The position numbers and the translations under genes are program-made. DNA of 64,000 nt from the NCBI GenBank assembly GCA_964613665.1, contig CAZTIG010000011.1, positions 1-64,000 on the forward strand, read 5' to 3'. This document shows positions 24,761 to 32,879 of this stretch, in pieces. Position 1 is the first letter of the stretch, and each line of letters opens with the position of its first letter. This DNA is from CAZQFV01 sp964613665 (GTDB taxonomy: Bacteria > Chloroflexota > Chloroflexia > DTKN01). Under the pieces are notes generated by a model, which did not search any database, was not told the origin of the DNA, and worked only from the letters and a program-made list of their open reading frames with translations.

Positions 24761-26185
24761 ATGATGAGAATAGCCTTGCTCGGCGATGTCCATGCCAACC
24801 TGCCCGCCCTGGAGGCGGTGCTGGCACACGCCCAGCAGCGCGGCGTGGAAGCGATCTGGAACGTGGGCGACTGGCTTGGTTACGGGGCCTTTCCCAACGA
24901 GGTGGTGGCGCGGCTGCGCCAGGAGAACGCCCTCAGCATCATCGGCAACTATGACCTGAAGGCGCTGCAGGTCGGGCAGGAGCCCGAGCGCAAGGCCAAG
25001 AAGCCGGAGAAGATGCTGGCCTTTCGCTGGAGCTACGAGACGCTCAGTAAGGAGAACCGCAAGTACCTGCGGACCCTCTCCCGGGAAGTCCGGCTGGAGG
25101 CGGAGGGCCGGCGCATCCTGCTGACGCACGGCAGCCCGGCCTCGGACTCGGAGTACGTCACGGCCGAGACGCCGTTGGAACGCCTGCGCGAGCTGGCGCA
25201 GATGGCCAACGCCGACATCGTCATCTGCGGCCACGCGCACCGGCCGGCCGTGCGCAAGGTGGACGGGGTCTGGTTCATCAACACCGGCAGCGTGGGCCGG
25301 CCGGACGACGGCGACCCGCGGGCCTGCTACGCCATCCTGGTGCTCGGCCCGCACTATTTCCGCGTCTGGCATTACCGGGTAGAGTACGACGTGGAGCGGG
25401 CCGTAGCCGCTATCCGCGCCCAGAAGCTGCCGGAGGCCTTTGCCCAGATGGTGCTGCAGGGACGCAGCCTGGAGGCGCTGCAGGTAGTGGAGTCGTCCCC
25501 GCTGGCCGCGGACAGTCCGGCCGAGGAGTCGGCCGTCCCGGCGGAGCGGGGGACCCCGCCGGCCGTGGCCTCGCCGCGGCGGGCCGTCGCCAGCGGGACG
25601 GAGGAGGAGGCCCTGCCGGCCGTGCGCCAGCTGGCCCAGAGCTGGCCCGACGGGGTAGCCCACGCCGAGCAGGTGACGCGGCTGGCGCTGCGGCTGTTCG
25701 ACGAGCTGCAGCCCTGGCACGGGCTCGGCCCGGAGGCGCGCTTCTGGCTGCAGTGCGCGGCGCTGCTGCACGACATCGGCTGGGCCGAGGGCTGGCAGGG
25801 GCACCACAAGGCCTCGCTGCGCCTGATCCTGGAGGCGCCGGGGCTACCGCTTCGCCAGCGCGAGCGGCTGATCGTGGCCTCGATCGCCCGCTACCACCGC
25901 CGGGCCCTGCCCAGCAAGAAGCACGGCCACTACGCCGAGCTGAAGCCGGCCGACCGGCGGGTGGTGACGGCGTTGGCCGCCCTCCTGCGCGTAGCCGACG
26001 GCCTGGACTGCACCCACCAGAACATGGTCGAGGAGCTGACCGTCGAGGTGACGCCGGAGGTAGTGCGGGTGCGCTGTGCGGCGCGCGGGCCGGCCGAGGA
26101 GGAGCGCCGGGATGCCCAGGACAAGGGAGGGCTGCTGTCGCAGGTGCTGGCGAAGGGCCTCGAGATCGAGATGGCGCTGGTCTAG
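24761..26185 (+). CDS. Metallophosphoesterase fused to Ppx/GppA-type HD domain
   Basis: 474 residues in two parts. Residues 1-~210 are a calcineurin-like phosphoesterase with all metal motifs: LLGDVHANLPALEAVL, NVGDWLGYG, GNYD, LLTHGSP and CGHAHRP. After an Ala/Pro/Glu linker (~230-285) comes an HD domain: GVAHAEQVTRLALRLFDELQ, AALLHDIGW, GHHKASLRLIL, IARYHRRALPSKKHGHY and ALLRVADGLDCTHQN. That region closely resembles the C-terminal HD part of exopolyphosphatase Ppx/GppA, without the ASKHA half. It follows ppk1 by 4 bp, so polyphosphate or a related phosphate ester is the likely substrate; that is inference. Its TAG shares a CTAG with the stop of the convergent ppk2. Confidence 0.9.
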   Translation: MMRIALLGDVHANLPALEAVLAHAQQRGVEAIWNVGDWLGYGAFPNEVVARLRQENALSIIGNYDLKALQVGQEPERKAKKPEKMLAFRWSYETLSKENRKYLRTLSREVRLEAEGRRILLTHGSPASDSEYVTAETPLERLRELAQMANADIVICGHAHRPAVRKVDGVWFINTGSVGRPDDGDPRACYAILVLGPHYFRVWHYRVEYDVERAVAAIRAQKLPEAFAQMVLQGRSLEALQVVESSPLAADSPAEESAVPAERGTPPAVASPRRAVASGTEEEALPAVRQLAQSWPDGVAHAEQVTRLALRLFDELQPWHGLGPEARFWLQCAALLHDIGWAEGWQGHHKASLRLILEAPGLPLRQRERLIVASIARYHRRALPSKKHGHYAELKPADRRVVTALAALLRVADGLDCTHQNMVEELTVEVTPEVVRVRCAARGPAEEERRDAQDKGGLLSQVLAKGLEIEMALV

Positions 26186-26970
26186 CCGTTGCCCTTCTTC
26201 CCTTTTTTCCCCTTGCGTTCGCCCTTGCCGCCGGCCGGCACGCCTGCCGTGGGCGTGTAGCGCAGCTCGCGGCTCAGGCGCTCCACCAGCGTGCGCAGCG
26301 TCTTGATCCGCGCGTACAGCTTGTCGTTGCCCTCGACGACGGTCCACGGCGCGGTGGCGGTGCTGGTCTTCAGGAGCATGTCCTCCACCGCCTCCTCGTA
26401 CTGCTCCCACTTGCCGCGGTTGCGCCAGTCCTCCTCGCCCAGCTTCCAGGCCAGGTAGGGAGTGGCCTGGCGGGCCTCGAAGCGGCGCAGCTGCTCATCC
26501 TTGCTGATGTGGATCCAGAACTTGGCCAGAATGATGCCAAAGTCGGCCAGCTGGCGCTCGAACTCGTTGATCTCGCGGTAGGCCCGCTTCCACTCCGCTT
26601 CCGTGCAAAAGCCCTCGATGCGCTCCACCATGACGCGCCCGTACCAGCTGCGGTCAAAGATGAGCACCTGTTTCTCCTCCGGCGGTCGCAGCCGTCGCCA
26701 GAAGCGCCAGAGGTAGTGGTGGGTGCGGTCCTCGCCCTGCGGGGCAGCGATCGGCAGGACCTCGTAGCCGCGCGGGTCCAGCTTCTCGGTGACGCGCTTG
26801 ATATTCCCGCCCTTGCCGGCGGCGTCCCAGCCTTCGTACACCATCACCATCGTCCGCTTCTGCACATAGAGCTGGTAGGCCAGTTCGCGCAGCTGGAGCT
26901 GCAAGGGAATCAACTGCTGGTTGTACTCCTCGCGGGTCAGCGATTGGCTGAGGTCCAACTTCTCCAGCAT
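26182..26970 (-). CDS. ppk2: Polyphosphate kinase 2 family protein (first copy)
   Basis: 262 residues. PPK2 enzymes use polyphosphate to phosphorylate nucleoside mono- or diphosphates. Walker A is GWDAAGKGGNIKR, Walker B is IFDRSWYGRVMVERIEG, the lid region is RRFEARQATPYLAWKLGEEDWRNRGKWEQY, and TAPWTVVEGNDKLYARI follows. The C-terminus is a Lys/Gly-rich tail. Its ribosome site GAGGAGG lies inside the end of the upstream ppk2 copy, with two bases between genes, so the two are one operon. The subclass is not certain from sequence alone. Confidence 0.94.
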   Translation of the reverse strand: MLEKLDLSQSLTREEYNQQLIPLQLQLRELAYQLYVQKRTMVMVYEGWDAAGKGGNIKRVTEKLDPRGYEVLPIAAPQGEDRTHHYLWRFWRRLRPPEEKQVLIFDRSWYGRVMVERIEGFCTEAEWKRAYREINEFERQLADFGIILAKFWIHISKDEQLRRFEARQATPYLAWKLGEEDWRNRGKWEQYEEAVEDMLLKTSTATAPWTVVEGNDKLYARIKTLRTLVERLSRELRYTPTAGVPAGGKGERKGKKGKKGNG

Positions 26971-26972
26971 GG

Positions 26973-27755
26973 CTAGCCCTCCTCGCTCGTCTCGGGCCCG
27001 GGCACGGCGACCTCGGCCGGCGGCGGGGTCGGCAGCGGCCGGCCGCGCCGCACCAGGGCTTCCTCCAGCCGGCGGATGATCGTCTCAAAGATCTTGACCC
27101 GCGCCCAGTAGCGGTCGGTAGCCTCGACGATCGTCCAGGGTCCCCACTCGGTGTCGGTGCGCTCCAGCATCTCCTCGATGGCCGCCAGGTATTGGCCGTA
27201 CTTGCGGTGGTGCGCCCAGTCCTCCGGCTGGACGTGCCAGGCCTCCAGGGGGTCCGCCTCGATCTCCTTGAAGCGGCGGGCCTGTTCCTTCTTGCTGATG
27301 TGCAGGAAGAACTTGCACACGACGTAGCCGTCATCGGCGATGGTGCGCTCAAAGTTGACGATGTCCTGGTAGGCCTGCCGCCACAGCGGCTCGGGGGTGA
27401 GCCCCTCGACCCGCTCCACCAGCACCCGGCCGTACCAACTCCGGTCGAAGATGGCCATCTGTCCATAGTTGGGCAGCTTCTGCCAGAAGCGCCACAGCCA
27501 GGGCATGTGGGACTCGGTCGTGCGCGGCGCCTGGATGGCATAGAGCTTGAAGCCGCGCGGGTCCAGCCGCTGGGTCAGCAGGTTGATAGAGGTACCCTTG
27601 CCGGAGGCATCCCAGCCCTCGAAGACGATCACCGAGGCGATTCCGGCATCCCAGCTAGCTTTCTGCAGGTCGTAGAGGCGGTTGCGCAACTCGGGGAAGC
27701 GGGCCTTGTACTCTTTCTTGGTAAGGCTCCTGGTGAGATCGACTTTCTCCAGCAT
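26973..27755 (-). CDS. ppk2: Polyphosphate kinase 2 family protein (second copy)
   Basis: 260 residues, clearly paralogous to its neighbour: both begin MLEK.DL..SLT..EY. Walker A is GWDASGKGTSINLL, Walker B FDRSWYGRVLVERVEG, lid KEIEADPLEAWHVQPEDWAHHRKYGQY, and WTIVEATDRYWARVKIFETI follows. The C-terminal tail is Pro/Glu-rich. Start ATG at 27755 with AAGGAG upstream; the 21-residue extension is rejected. The second copy may prefer a different nucleotide. It lies 96 bp downstream of CYTH-CHAD and is probably co-transcribed from 29678-29706. Confidence 0.93.
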   Translation of the reverse strand: MLEKVDLTRSLTKKEYKARFPELRNRLYDLQKASWDAGIASVIVFEGWDASGKGTSINLLTQRLDPRGFKLYAIQAPRTTESHMPWLWRFWQKLPNYGQMAIFDRSWYGRVLVERVEGLTPEPLWRQAYQDIVNFERTIADDGYVVCKFFLHISKKEQARRFKEIEADPLEAWHVQPEDWAHHRKYGQYLAAIEEMLERTDTEWGPWTIVEATDRYWARVKIFETIIRRLEEALVRRGRPLPTPPPAEVAVPGPETSEEG

Positions 27756-27851
27756 CGGAGTGCTCCTTGAACAGGACGGCAGGCCTGGTGATCGAGACAG
27801 GACCGGGAGAAGCAGCATTCACAGAACGCGAAGACGTGAAACGTAGAACCC

Positions 27852-29606
27852 TCAATACAGAACAGCCACGCTCGCTGCCAGCAGCTGGGCAAACTCGGGC
27901 CCATGGACGCGGGCCCAGACCGGCGGGAAGGCGGCCACCAAGTGCTGGATCTCCAGTTGGCGGGCGACCAGGTAGGCGGCGACGCCGGGGGCGACGATGG
28001 GCTCGGCCGGCCAGTCCGGCGGCCGGCCCTCGCCATGGCCCCAGGTGCCCCAGGTGAGATAGTCGCGCAGGATGCCGCAGGCGACGACGGCGTCCTGCAG
28101 GTCGCCCAGGTGGTCCTGGAGTCCCTTCATGCGCTCGATCAGCTCGCCGGCCTCCGGGGCGAGCACCTCGCGGAAGAACTCCAGGGCGTAGCGCAGGCCC
28201 TTGCTGGCGATGCGCAACTGGTGGTAGCGCGAGAGCGGCGCGTCGGGGGCGCGCAGCCACTCGTCGTAGGCGCGCACCGCAGCCAGGGTCTGGTGCAGCA
28301 TCCCCGGGACAACATGGCGCAGGAGGTGGGGGCGCGGCGACCCGTCGGCGGCCAGGGCCGGCCCGGCCGCAGCGCCGGGCGTGCGCAGGAGTTCGCCAAA
28401 GTGCTCGCGCAGCCGGGCGTAGCGCTCGCCGTCGAGAAAGGACAGCAGCTCCTGGCGGGCCCGCTGGTACTGCGCCTCCCAGGCCGCCAGGAGCGGCTCC
28501 AGGCCGGCCGCCTGGTCCGGCGGCAGGCGGTCCCGGTAGCGCTGGGCCTTCTGGCGAAAGATGTCCAGGTCGCGCACGGCGCCCAGAGCGCGGCCGGCGC
28601 GGCGCAGGGCGCGGGCGAAGGGGGCCAGCGCCACCGGGTCCAGGGAGTCGGCAAAGAGGCGCAGGGCGGCGCGCATGCGCCGGGTGGCCACGCGCATGTC
28701 GTGCAGCTCCTCGATGTCCTGGCCCAGGCGGGTGCCGGCCTCGTGGGCGAGCATGCGCTGGAAGTGAAAGAGCAGCGTCTTGCGCGCTGCCTCGGCCATG
28801 GCGTCGTCGGGGAGCAGGCCGNNNNNNNNNNNNNNNNNNNNNNNNNNNNNNNNNNNNNNNNNNNNNNNNNNNNNNNNNNNNNNNNNNNNNNNNNNNNNNN
28901 NNNNNNNNNNNNNNNNNNNNNGGCCGTGCAGGTCCGGCCGCCGGGCGACCGTCTCGGCCAGGGCCCGCTCGGCCGGGGCGAGCAGGCCGGCGCTGCCCTC
29001 CTCGAGCAGGGCCAGTCCGCGCTCGAACTTGGAGCAGGGCTGTGGCGCCAGGCCCCACTCCTCCTGCAGGCAGGCGGCGATGGCGGCCAGGTCCGCTTCC
29101 GTGCCCTGGCCGGCCAGCTCGACCTCCAGCTCCAGGAAGGACTGCTCGCGTCCCCCGGCGGCCAGGCGCACCTCGTCCAGGCACAGCTCGGCCACCAGGC
29201 GCTCGCCCTGCTGCACGGAGCGGAGCTGGCGGGTCTGCTCCAGGGAGAAGAGTGGCAGCAGAGGAGCTCCCCCGAGCCAGGAGCGCAGCCGCCGGCGCAG
29301 CGGGCCGGCCGGCCACTGAGCAGGTGGAAGGACAGCCGGGATGACCTGTTCCAGCTCCTCGCGCCGGTGGAGGGCGCCGGCCGAGGGGGTCAACGCCTTG
29401 AGGGTGAGCAGTACGCCGCCGGCGGCCTCGCGCTGGCGCAGGGCGTAGCCGGCGGCGCGGACGTGGCTGGCGGCGCTGTCCAGGTAGGTGTCGCGGAGCT
29501 GCTGCACCTGGGCCGGGCCCAGGGCGTAGCCGGCCAGCACGTCGATCGCCAGCAGACGCTGGCAGGTCGCGGCGTCCGGCAGGACGAACTTGGCCTCGAT
29601 CTCCAC
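27852..29606 (-). CDS. CYTH-CHAD protein (triphosphate tunnel / polyphosphate-binding), interrupted by assembly gap
   Basis: ~584 residues if the gap size is right. The N-terminal CYTH domain starts with the ExExK signature (MEIEAKF) and continues RDTYLDSAASHVRAAGYALRQR and ELEVELAG; CYTH proteins hydrolyse triphosphates, including inorganic PPPi. The C-terminal CHAD domain shows its conserved helices: HDMRVATRRMRAALRLF, LGAVRDLDIFRQKA, LRIASKGLRYALEFF and LGDLQDAVVACGILRDYL. CHAD domains bind polyphosphate and target granules. It sits upstream of two ppk2 genes. The frame is continuous across 100 N, which removes the CYTH-CHAD junction and start of CHAD; true length is unknown. Confidence 0.9.
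   Translation of the reverse strand: MEIEAKFVLPDAATCQRLLAIDVLAGYALGPAQVQQLRDTYLDSAASHVRAAGYALRQREAAGGVLLTLKALTPSAGALHRREELEQVIPAVLPPAQWPAGPLRRRLRSWLGGAPLLPLFSLEQTRQLRSVQQGERLVAELCLDEVRLAAGGREQSFLELEVELAGQGTEADLAAIAACLQEEWGLAPQPCSKFERGLALLEEGSAGLLAPAERALAETVARRPDLHGXXXXXXXXXXXXXXXXXXXXXXXXXXXXXXXXXXGLLPDDAMAEAARKTLLFHFQRMLAHEAGTRLGQDIEELHDMRVATRRMRAALRLFADSLDPVALAPFARALRRAGRALGAVRDLDIFRQKAQRYRDRLPPDQAAGLEPLLAAWEAQYQRARQELLSFLDGERYARLREHFGELLRTPGAAAGPALAADGSPRPHLLRHVVPGMLHQTLAAVRAYDEWLRAPDAPLSRYHQLRIASKGLRYALEFFREVLAPEAGELIERMKGLQDHLGDLQDAVVACGILRDYLTWGTWGHGEGRPPDWPAEPIVAPGVAAYLVARQLEIQHLVAAFPPVWARVHGPEFAQLLAASVAVLY
28822..28921. other. Assembly gap (100 N)
   Basis: Exactly 100 N, a placeholder length, inside the CYTH-CHAD gene. 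Reading frame on both sides happens to agree. Confidence 0.99.
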
Positions 29607-30514
29607 GGCTTTTTCCGTTCAACCGGTCCCGCTGGCCGGCCCGTCCCCAGCGGGGTAGGGGTCGATGAGCTGCTACCAGTATATCCATGGCTGCAGGTCT
29701 TGTCAATTGCAGGCACTTGGCGCCAGGGTCGAGAGCCGCGGGCAATGGTGAATTCTGTCATGGAACCGGCCTGGGCCAGCTCGGCAGCGAGGAAATCGTG
29801 CGCCAGGACCCAGTGCACCGCCTTGTCGATCGCCGCCTGGGTGTCCAGCGGCTCGTAGAAGTAGGTGTTGAAAGTCCTTGGGCGGCCTCCCCACGGCCGC
29901 CGAGCGATGGACTTGATCGTCTGTACCGCGACGTCGCGCTCCCGGCACAGCGCAACCAGTGCCGTGAAGTCGGCTGCGTAGCGGGGTTTCTGCATCAAGG
30001 GGTAGTTATATGGCAGCAGGACCGTATCCAGGTCAAACCGCTCCAGGCTGCGCCTGTGCATCGCCGGGGCCTTGAGCCCGTGACCCGTCACACCCAGGAA
30101 ACGCACCAATCCTTGCTCCCGCGCCTCGACAAAGGCCTCCAGCGCCCCTCCCGGCCCCATGGCTTGTTCCCAGGCTGCCGGGCCGGTCAGGTTGTGCATC
30201 TGCCAGAGGTCCACGTGGTCGACGCGCAGGCGCTCCAGCGAATGCCGCAGATCATCCCACGCCCCGCGGTACGTGCGCCTGTAGGTCTTGGTAGCGAGGA
30301 AGAAAGCGTCCCGGTGCTTCTCCATCCACGGCCCGATGCGCTTCTCGGCGTCTCCGTACATCGGTGCGACGTCGATATGGTTGACGCCGTATGCGAGCAG
30401 GAGCTCGAGGATACGATCGGCCTCCGCCGGCTTCGCCTGGCTCAGGGCATATGCGCCGAAGATCAGGCGCGTGCTGGCATGTCCGGTACGTCCGAAAGCC
30501 TGCTTCGGTATCAT
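29390..30514 (-). pseudogene. Aldo/keto reductase, C-terminus apparently lost
   Basis: The first ~245 codons are a clear aldo/keto reductase: FGRTGHASTRLIFGAYAL, GVNHIDVAPMYGDAEKRIGPWM (catalytic Asp/Tyr), LATKTYRRTYRGAWDDL (Lys), LWQMHNL (His), then FNTYFYEPLDTQAAIDKAVHWVLAH. There homology stops. The remaining frame runs through the CYTH-CHAD promoter and 217 bp into the CYTH gene in another frame, giving Ser/Pro/Arg-rich nonsense. The gene seems to have lost its 3' end by deletion or frameshift near 29760-29790. By eye its base composition is less GC-rich than its neighbours, which would fit transfer. Start ATG with AGGAGG; an extended -10 promoter lies upstream. Confidence 0.7.
29678..29706 (-). 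promoter_or_regulatory. Promoter for CYTH-CHAD / ppk2 operon
   Basis: Minus strand TTGACA (29706-29701), 17-bp spacer, TATACT (29683-29678), about 70 bp before the CYTH-CHAD ATG. It lies inside the degenerate tail of the aldo/keto reductase frame. Confidence 0.85.
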
Positions 30515-30634
30515 CTTTCACTGCCTCCTGGCGACTCTGCGCATGGTTTGTTCGCTTGGCGGCCCGGACACAGAACGTCGAGCAGGTGAAGGTGCGTGGC
30601 AGCCGGGCCGGCAACATCCTGCCGGTGCGCGCCC

Positions 30635-30643
30635 ATTGTATCA
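30635..30643 (-). promoter_or_regulatory. Possible extended -10 promoter for aldo/keto reductase
   Basis: Minus strand TGATACAAT (extended -10 form), ~120 bp before the reductase ATG. No good -35 box is seen at the usual spacing. Confidence 0.45.
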
Positions 30644-30929
30644 CCTGTCGCAAAGGGCAGTATGTCCCCAATGAGCTATCGGCGGGCTAGGTGGCCCGCC
30701 GGCCATGCCCTGCTCCTCTGCTGGACGTCTGGCAGAGTGCCCCTGGTCTACAGGGCGCGGCACCTTTCAGAAACGCCGGGCACCACGAAAAGCGGCCCGC
30801 TGCGCCTCCGGGGCCCGCGGCAGTAGCCCGTGCTGTGCACGCACGCGGTACCCGGCAGGTGGCCAGGGGCCGCCATCGAGGTAGGCGTGGGATTTGTGGA
30901 TGGATGTCAGGCGGATGCGCCGGGCGGTT
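30644..30929. other. Intergenic stretch without gene
   Basis: Between the reductase promoter and the NUDIX promoter. It contains a hairpin GGCGGGC/GCCCGCC around 30680-30700 and otherwise nothing I can support. Confidence 0.5.
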
Positions 30930-30958
30930 TTGTCACACTGCTGCCTCTGTGGTATAAT
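30930..30958 (+). promoter_or_regulatory. Promoter upstream of NUDIX leader
   Basis: TTGTCA (30930-30935), 17-bp spacer, perfect TATAAT (30953-30958), about 110 bp before the NUDIX start. Confidence 0.8.
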
Positions 30959-30964
30959 CTCCCC

Positions 30965-31060
30965 GAATCACTGGACCAACCGTCCACGACCGGGCAACGG
31001 ACGCCCGTGGTAAACAACCGAGCTGGCATACCCGCCTGCGTCCGGCCGGCGGGCTTTTTG
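30965..31060 (+). ncRNA. Structured leader ending in intrinsic terminator (attenuator or small RNA)
   Basis: About 95 nt from the predicted transcription start. A hairpin CCACG...CGTGG encloses GGGCAACGGACGCCC. Then comes an unpaired AAACAACC, and then a terminator stem CCCGCC (31031-31036)/GGCGGG (31048-31053) followed by CTTTTTG (31054-31060). The NUDIX ribosome site starts only ~10 nt later, so the terminator sits in its leader. I do not recognise a riboswitch class. Alternatives are a stand-alone sRNA or a NUDIX attenuator. Confidence 0.6.
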
Positions 31061-31075
31061 TCTGCCAGGTGGGAA

Positions 31076-31540
31076 ATGGCGCACATCGAGGTTCTGGCCC
31101 GCGGGGTCCTGGTCCACCAAGACCAGCTCCTCCTGGCTGTCTCCTTGCTCGAGGGGCATGCCTTCCTGCCCGGCGGCCACGTCGAGTTCGGCGAGGCGGC
31201 CAAGAGCGCGCTGGCGCGCGAGCTGCAGGAGGAGCTGGGTGTGGCGGTAGAGGTGGGCGACTTTATCGGCGCGGTGGAGCACGCCTACAGCGACGACGAC
31301 GGCCGGCTGCACGCCGAGATCAACCTGCTCTTTCGCCTGCACTGCGCGGCGCTGACGAGCGACCGGGCGCCGGCGGCGCAGGAGAACCACATCGCTTTCC
31401 GCTGGCAGCCGCTGGACGACCTGGCCGGAGCAGGGCTGCTCCCGGAGGTCATGGTGCAGGTCCTGCCGTGCTGGCTGGCCGAGGATCGGCCGGCCGGCTG
31501 GGCCGGGGACGCGGACGGCGCGCCTGCGGCGGCAGGGTGA
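31076..31540 (+). CDS. NUDIX hydrolase
   Basis: 154 residues. The NUDIX box is visible as GGHVEFGEAAKSALARELQEELG (GX5EX7REUXEEXG), so it hydrolyses a nucleoside diphosphate linked to some group X. The core starts HIEVLARGVLVHQDQLLLAVSLLEGHAFLPGG, and a later RLHAEINLLFRLHC completes the fold. ATG at 31076 follows AGGTGGG; the much longer upstream frame would cross a promoter and terminator and is rejected. The substrate cannot be told. It is followed 10 bp later by an MFS gene in the same direction. Confidence 0.92.
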   Translation: MAHIEVLARGVLVHQDQLLLAVSLLEGHAFLPGGHVEFGEAAKSALARELQEELGVAVEVGDFIGAVEHAYSDDDGRLHAEINLLFRLHCAALTSDRAPAAQENHIAFRWQPLDDLAGAGLLPEVMVQVLPCWLAEDRPAGWAGDADGAPAAAG

Positions 31541-31550
31541 GAAGACGACC

Positions 31551-32867
31551 ATGGTCCATCGCGTGGGGCTTGGCATTCGTGGCTATATCCGCAGGCTGCG
31601 CTTCCGGCGCAACGCCTGGCTCTATCTGCTGAGCGCGATCCTCACCGGCGTGGCCTTTGGTATCTACCGGCTGCTGTTCAACTTTTTCGTCCTGAGCCTG
31701 GACCCGAGCTACAACGAGCAGCTCCTGGGCAGCCTGGTCTCGGTCAGCAGCGGTGCGGCGATCGTCGGCGCGTTCCCGGCCGGCTACCTGAGCGACCGCC
31801 TGGGCCGCAAGACCTCCCTGCTGATCGCCAGCGCCCTGCTCTCGACCAGCGTGCTGGGCGTGGTGCTGCTGCGCAGCCCGCTCGGTTTCTACCTGATGAA
31901 CGTGCTCTCCGGCCTGGCCCAGGCGCTGCAGGGAGTTACCTCCGGCCCCTTCCTGATGGAGAACAGCGGCGACGAGGAGCGCACCTATCTCTTCTCCTTC
32001 AACGCCGGAGCGCAGACGATCGCCTCCTCGGTGGGCAACTGGGGCGGCGGGCAGCTGCCCACCTGGCTGGGAGCCTTGCTGGGCGTCTCGGCTGTGAGCG
32101 CGCCGGCCTACGGTGGGTCGATCGTCGTGGTCGGGGCCACCTCGCTGCTGGCCCTGCTGCCGCTGTCGCTGCTGCGGCGACCGCACTTCCTGCCCGGCGA
32201 GCGTTCCCAGGCGCTCTCGCCTTTCCAGTTCCTGCGGCGCGAACCGGTCCTGCTCCTCAAGCTGCTCACGCCGCAGTGGATCATCGCCCTGGGAGCCGGC
32301 CTGCTGATGCCCTTTATGAACATCTTTTTCCGCGGCGCCTACGGCAGCTCGGACGCCGAGATCGGCACCCTCTTCGCCCTGGGCTCGCTGTCGATGGGCC
32401 TGGGCCTGCTGGCCGCCCCGCCGCTGGCCGAGCGCTGGGGCAAGATGCGCTTTGTCATCTTCACCCAGGCCCTGTCCATTCCCTTTCTGATCATGCTCGG
32501 TTTCTCGCCCCGCGATTGGTTCTGGCTGGCCGCGGCGGCCTACCTGATCCGCGTCGCCCTGATGAACATGAGCGGGCCGGTCTACCAGACCTTTATGATG
32601 GAGCAGGTCGGCCCAGAGGCCCGGGCGACGGTGGCCAGCCTGAACAGCATCCTCTGGAACACCGGCTGGTTCGTCAGCCCGCTGGTGAGCGGCTTGCTGC
32701 AGGCCAACTTTGGCTTTGCCCCCGTCTTCCTGGGGACGATCAGCACCTATGTCCTGGCCATCGCCATGATGGGGCTGTTCTTCTGGCGGGCCCCGGCCGC
32801 GGCCCGGCCGGCCGTCGCGACGGTGGCCGCCAGTGAGGCGGACCCCGCCAGCGAGCAGCCCGATTGA
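31551..32867 (+). CDS. MFS transporter
   Basis: 438 residues with about 12 predicted helices. After a basic N-terminus (GYIRRLRFRRNAW), the first helix leads to the loop motif GYLSDRLGRKTSLLIASALL. The second half has FFRGAYGSSDAEIGTLFALGSLSMGLGLL and QTFMMEQVGPEARATVASLNSILWNTGWFVSPLVSG, typical of sugar- or drug-type MFS. The C-terminus is an Ala/Pro/Glu tail in the cytoplasm. It sits between NUDIX and an ABC exporter operon with short gaps. The substrate is unknown. Confidence 0.88.
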   Translation: MVHRVGLGIRGYIRRLRFRRNAWLYLLSAILTGVAFGIYRLLFNFFVLSLDPSYNEQLLGSLVSVSSGAAIVGAFPAGYLSDRLGRKTSLLIASALLSTSVLGVVLLRSPLGFYLMNVLSGLAQALQGVTSGPFLMENSGDEERTYLFSFNAGAQTIASSVGNWGGGQLPTWLGALLGVSAVSAPAYGGSIVVVGATSLLALLPLSLLRRPHFLPGERSQALSPFQFLRREPVLLLKLLTPQWIIALGAGLLMPFMNIFFRGAYGSSDAEIGTLFALGSLSMGLGLLAAPPLAERWGKMRFVIFTQALSIPFLIMLGFSPRDWFWLAAAAYLIRVALMNMSGPVYQTFMMEQVGPEARATVASLNSILWNTGWFVSPLVSGLLQANFGFAPVFLGTISTYVLAIAMMGLFFWRAPAAARPAVATVAASEADPASEQPD

Positions 32868-32879
32868 GGTAGACTGCCC

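Noticed and set aside
22561..24798. Minus-strand frame of 745 codons antisense to ppk1
   Set aside because: Low-complexity shadow; the plus frame carries all PPK1 motifs.
30965..31060. ZTP, fluoride or guanidine riboswitch in the NUDIX leader
   Set aside because: I compared the conserved blocks of these classes by eye and could not match them, so I left the leader unclassified.
30830..31075. N-terminal extension of the NUDIX protein (82 residues)
   Set aside because: The extension would cross the TATAAT promoter and an intrinsic terminator; ATG 31076 has its own ribosome site and starts the conserved fold.
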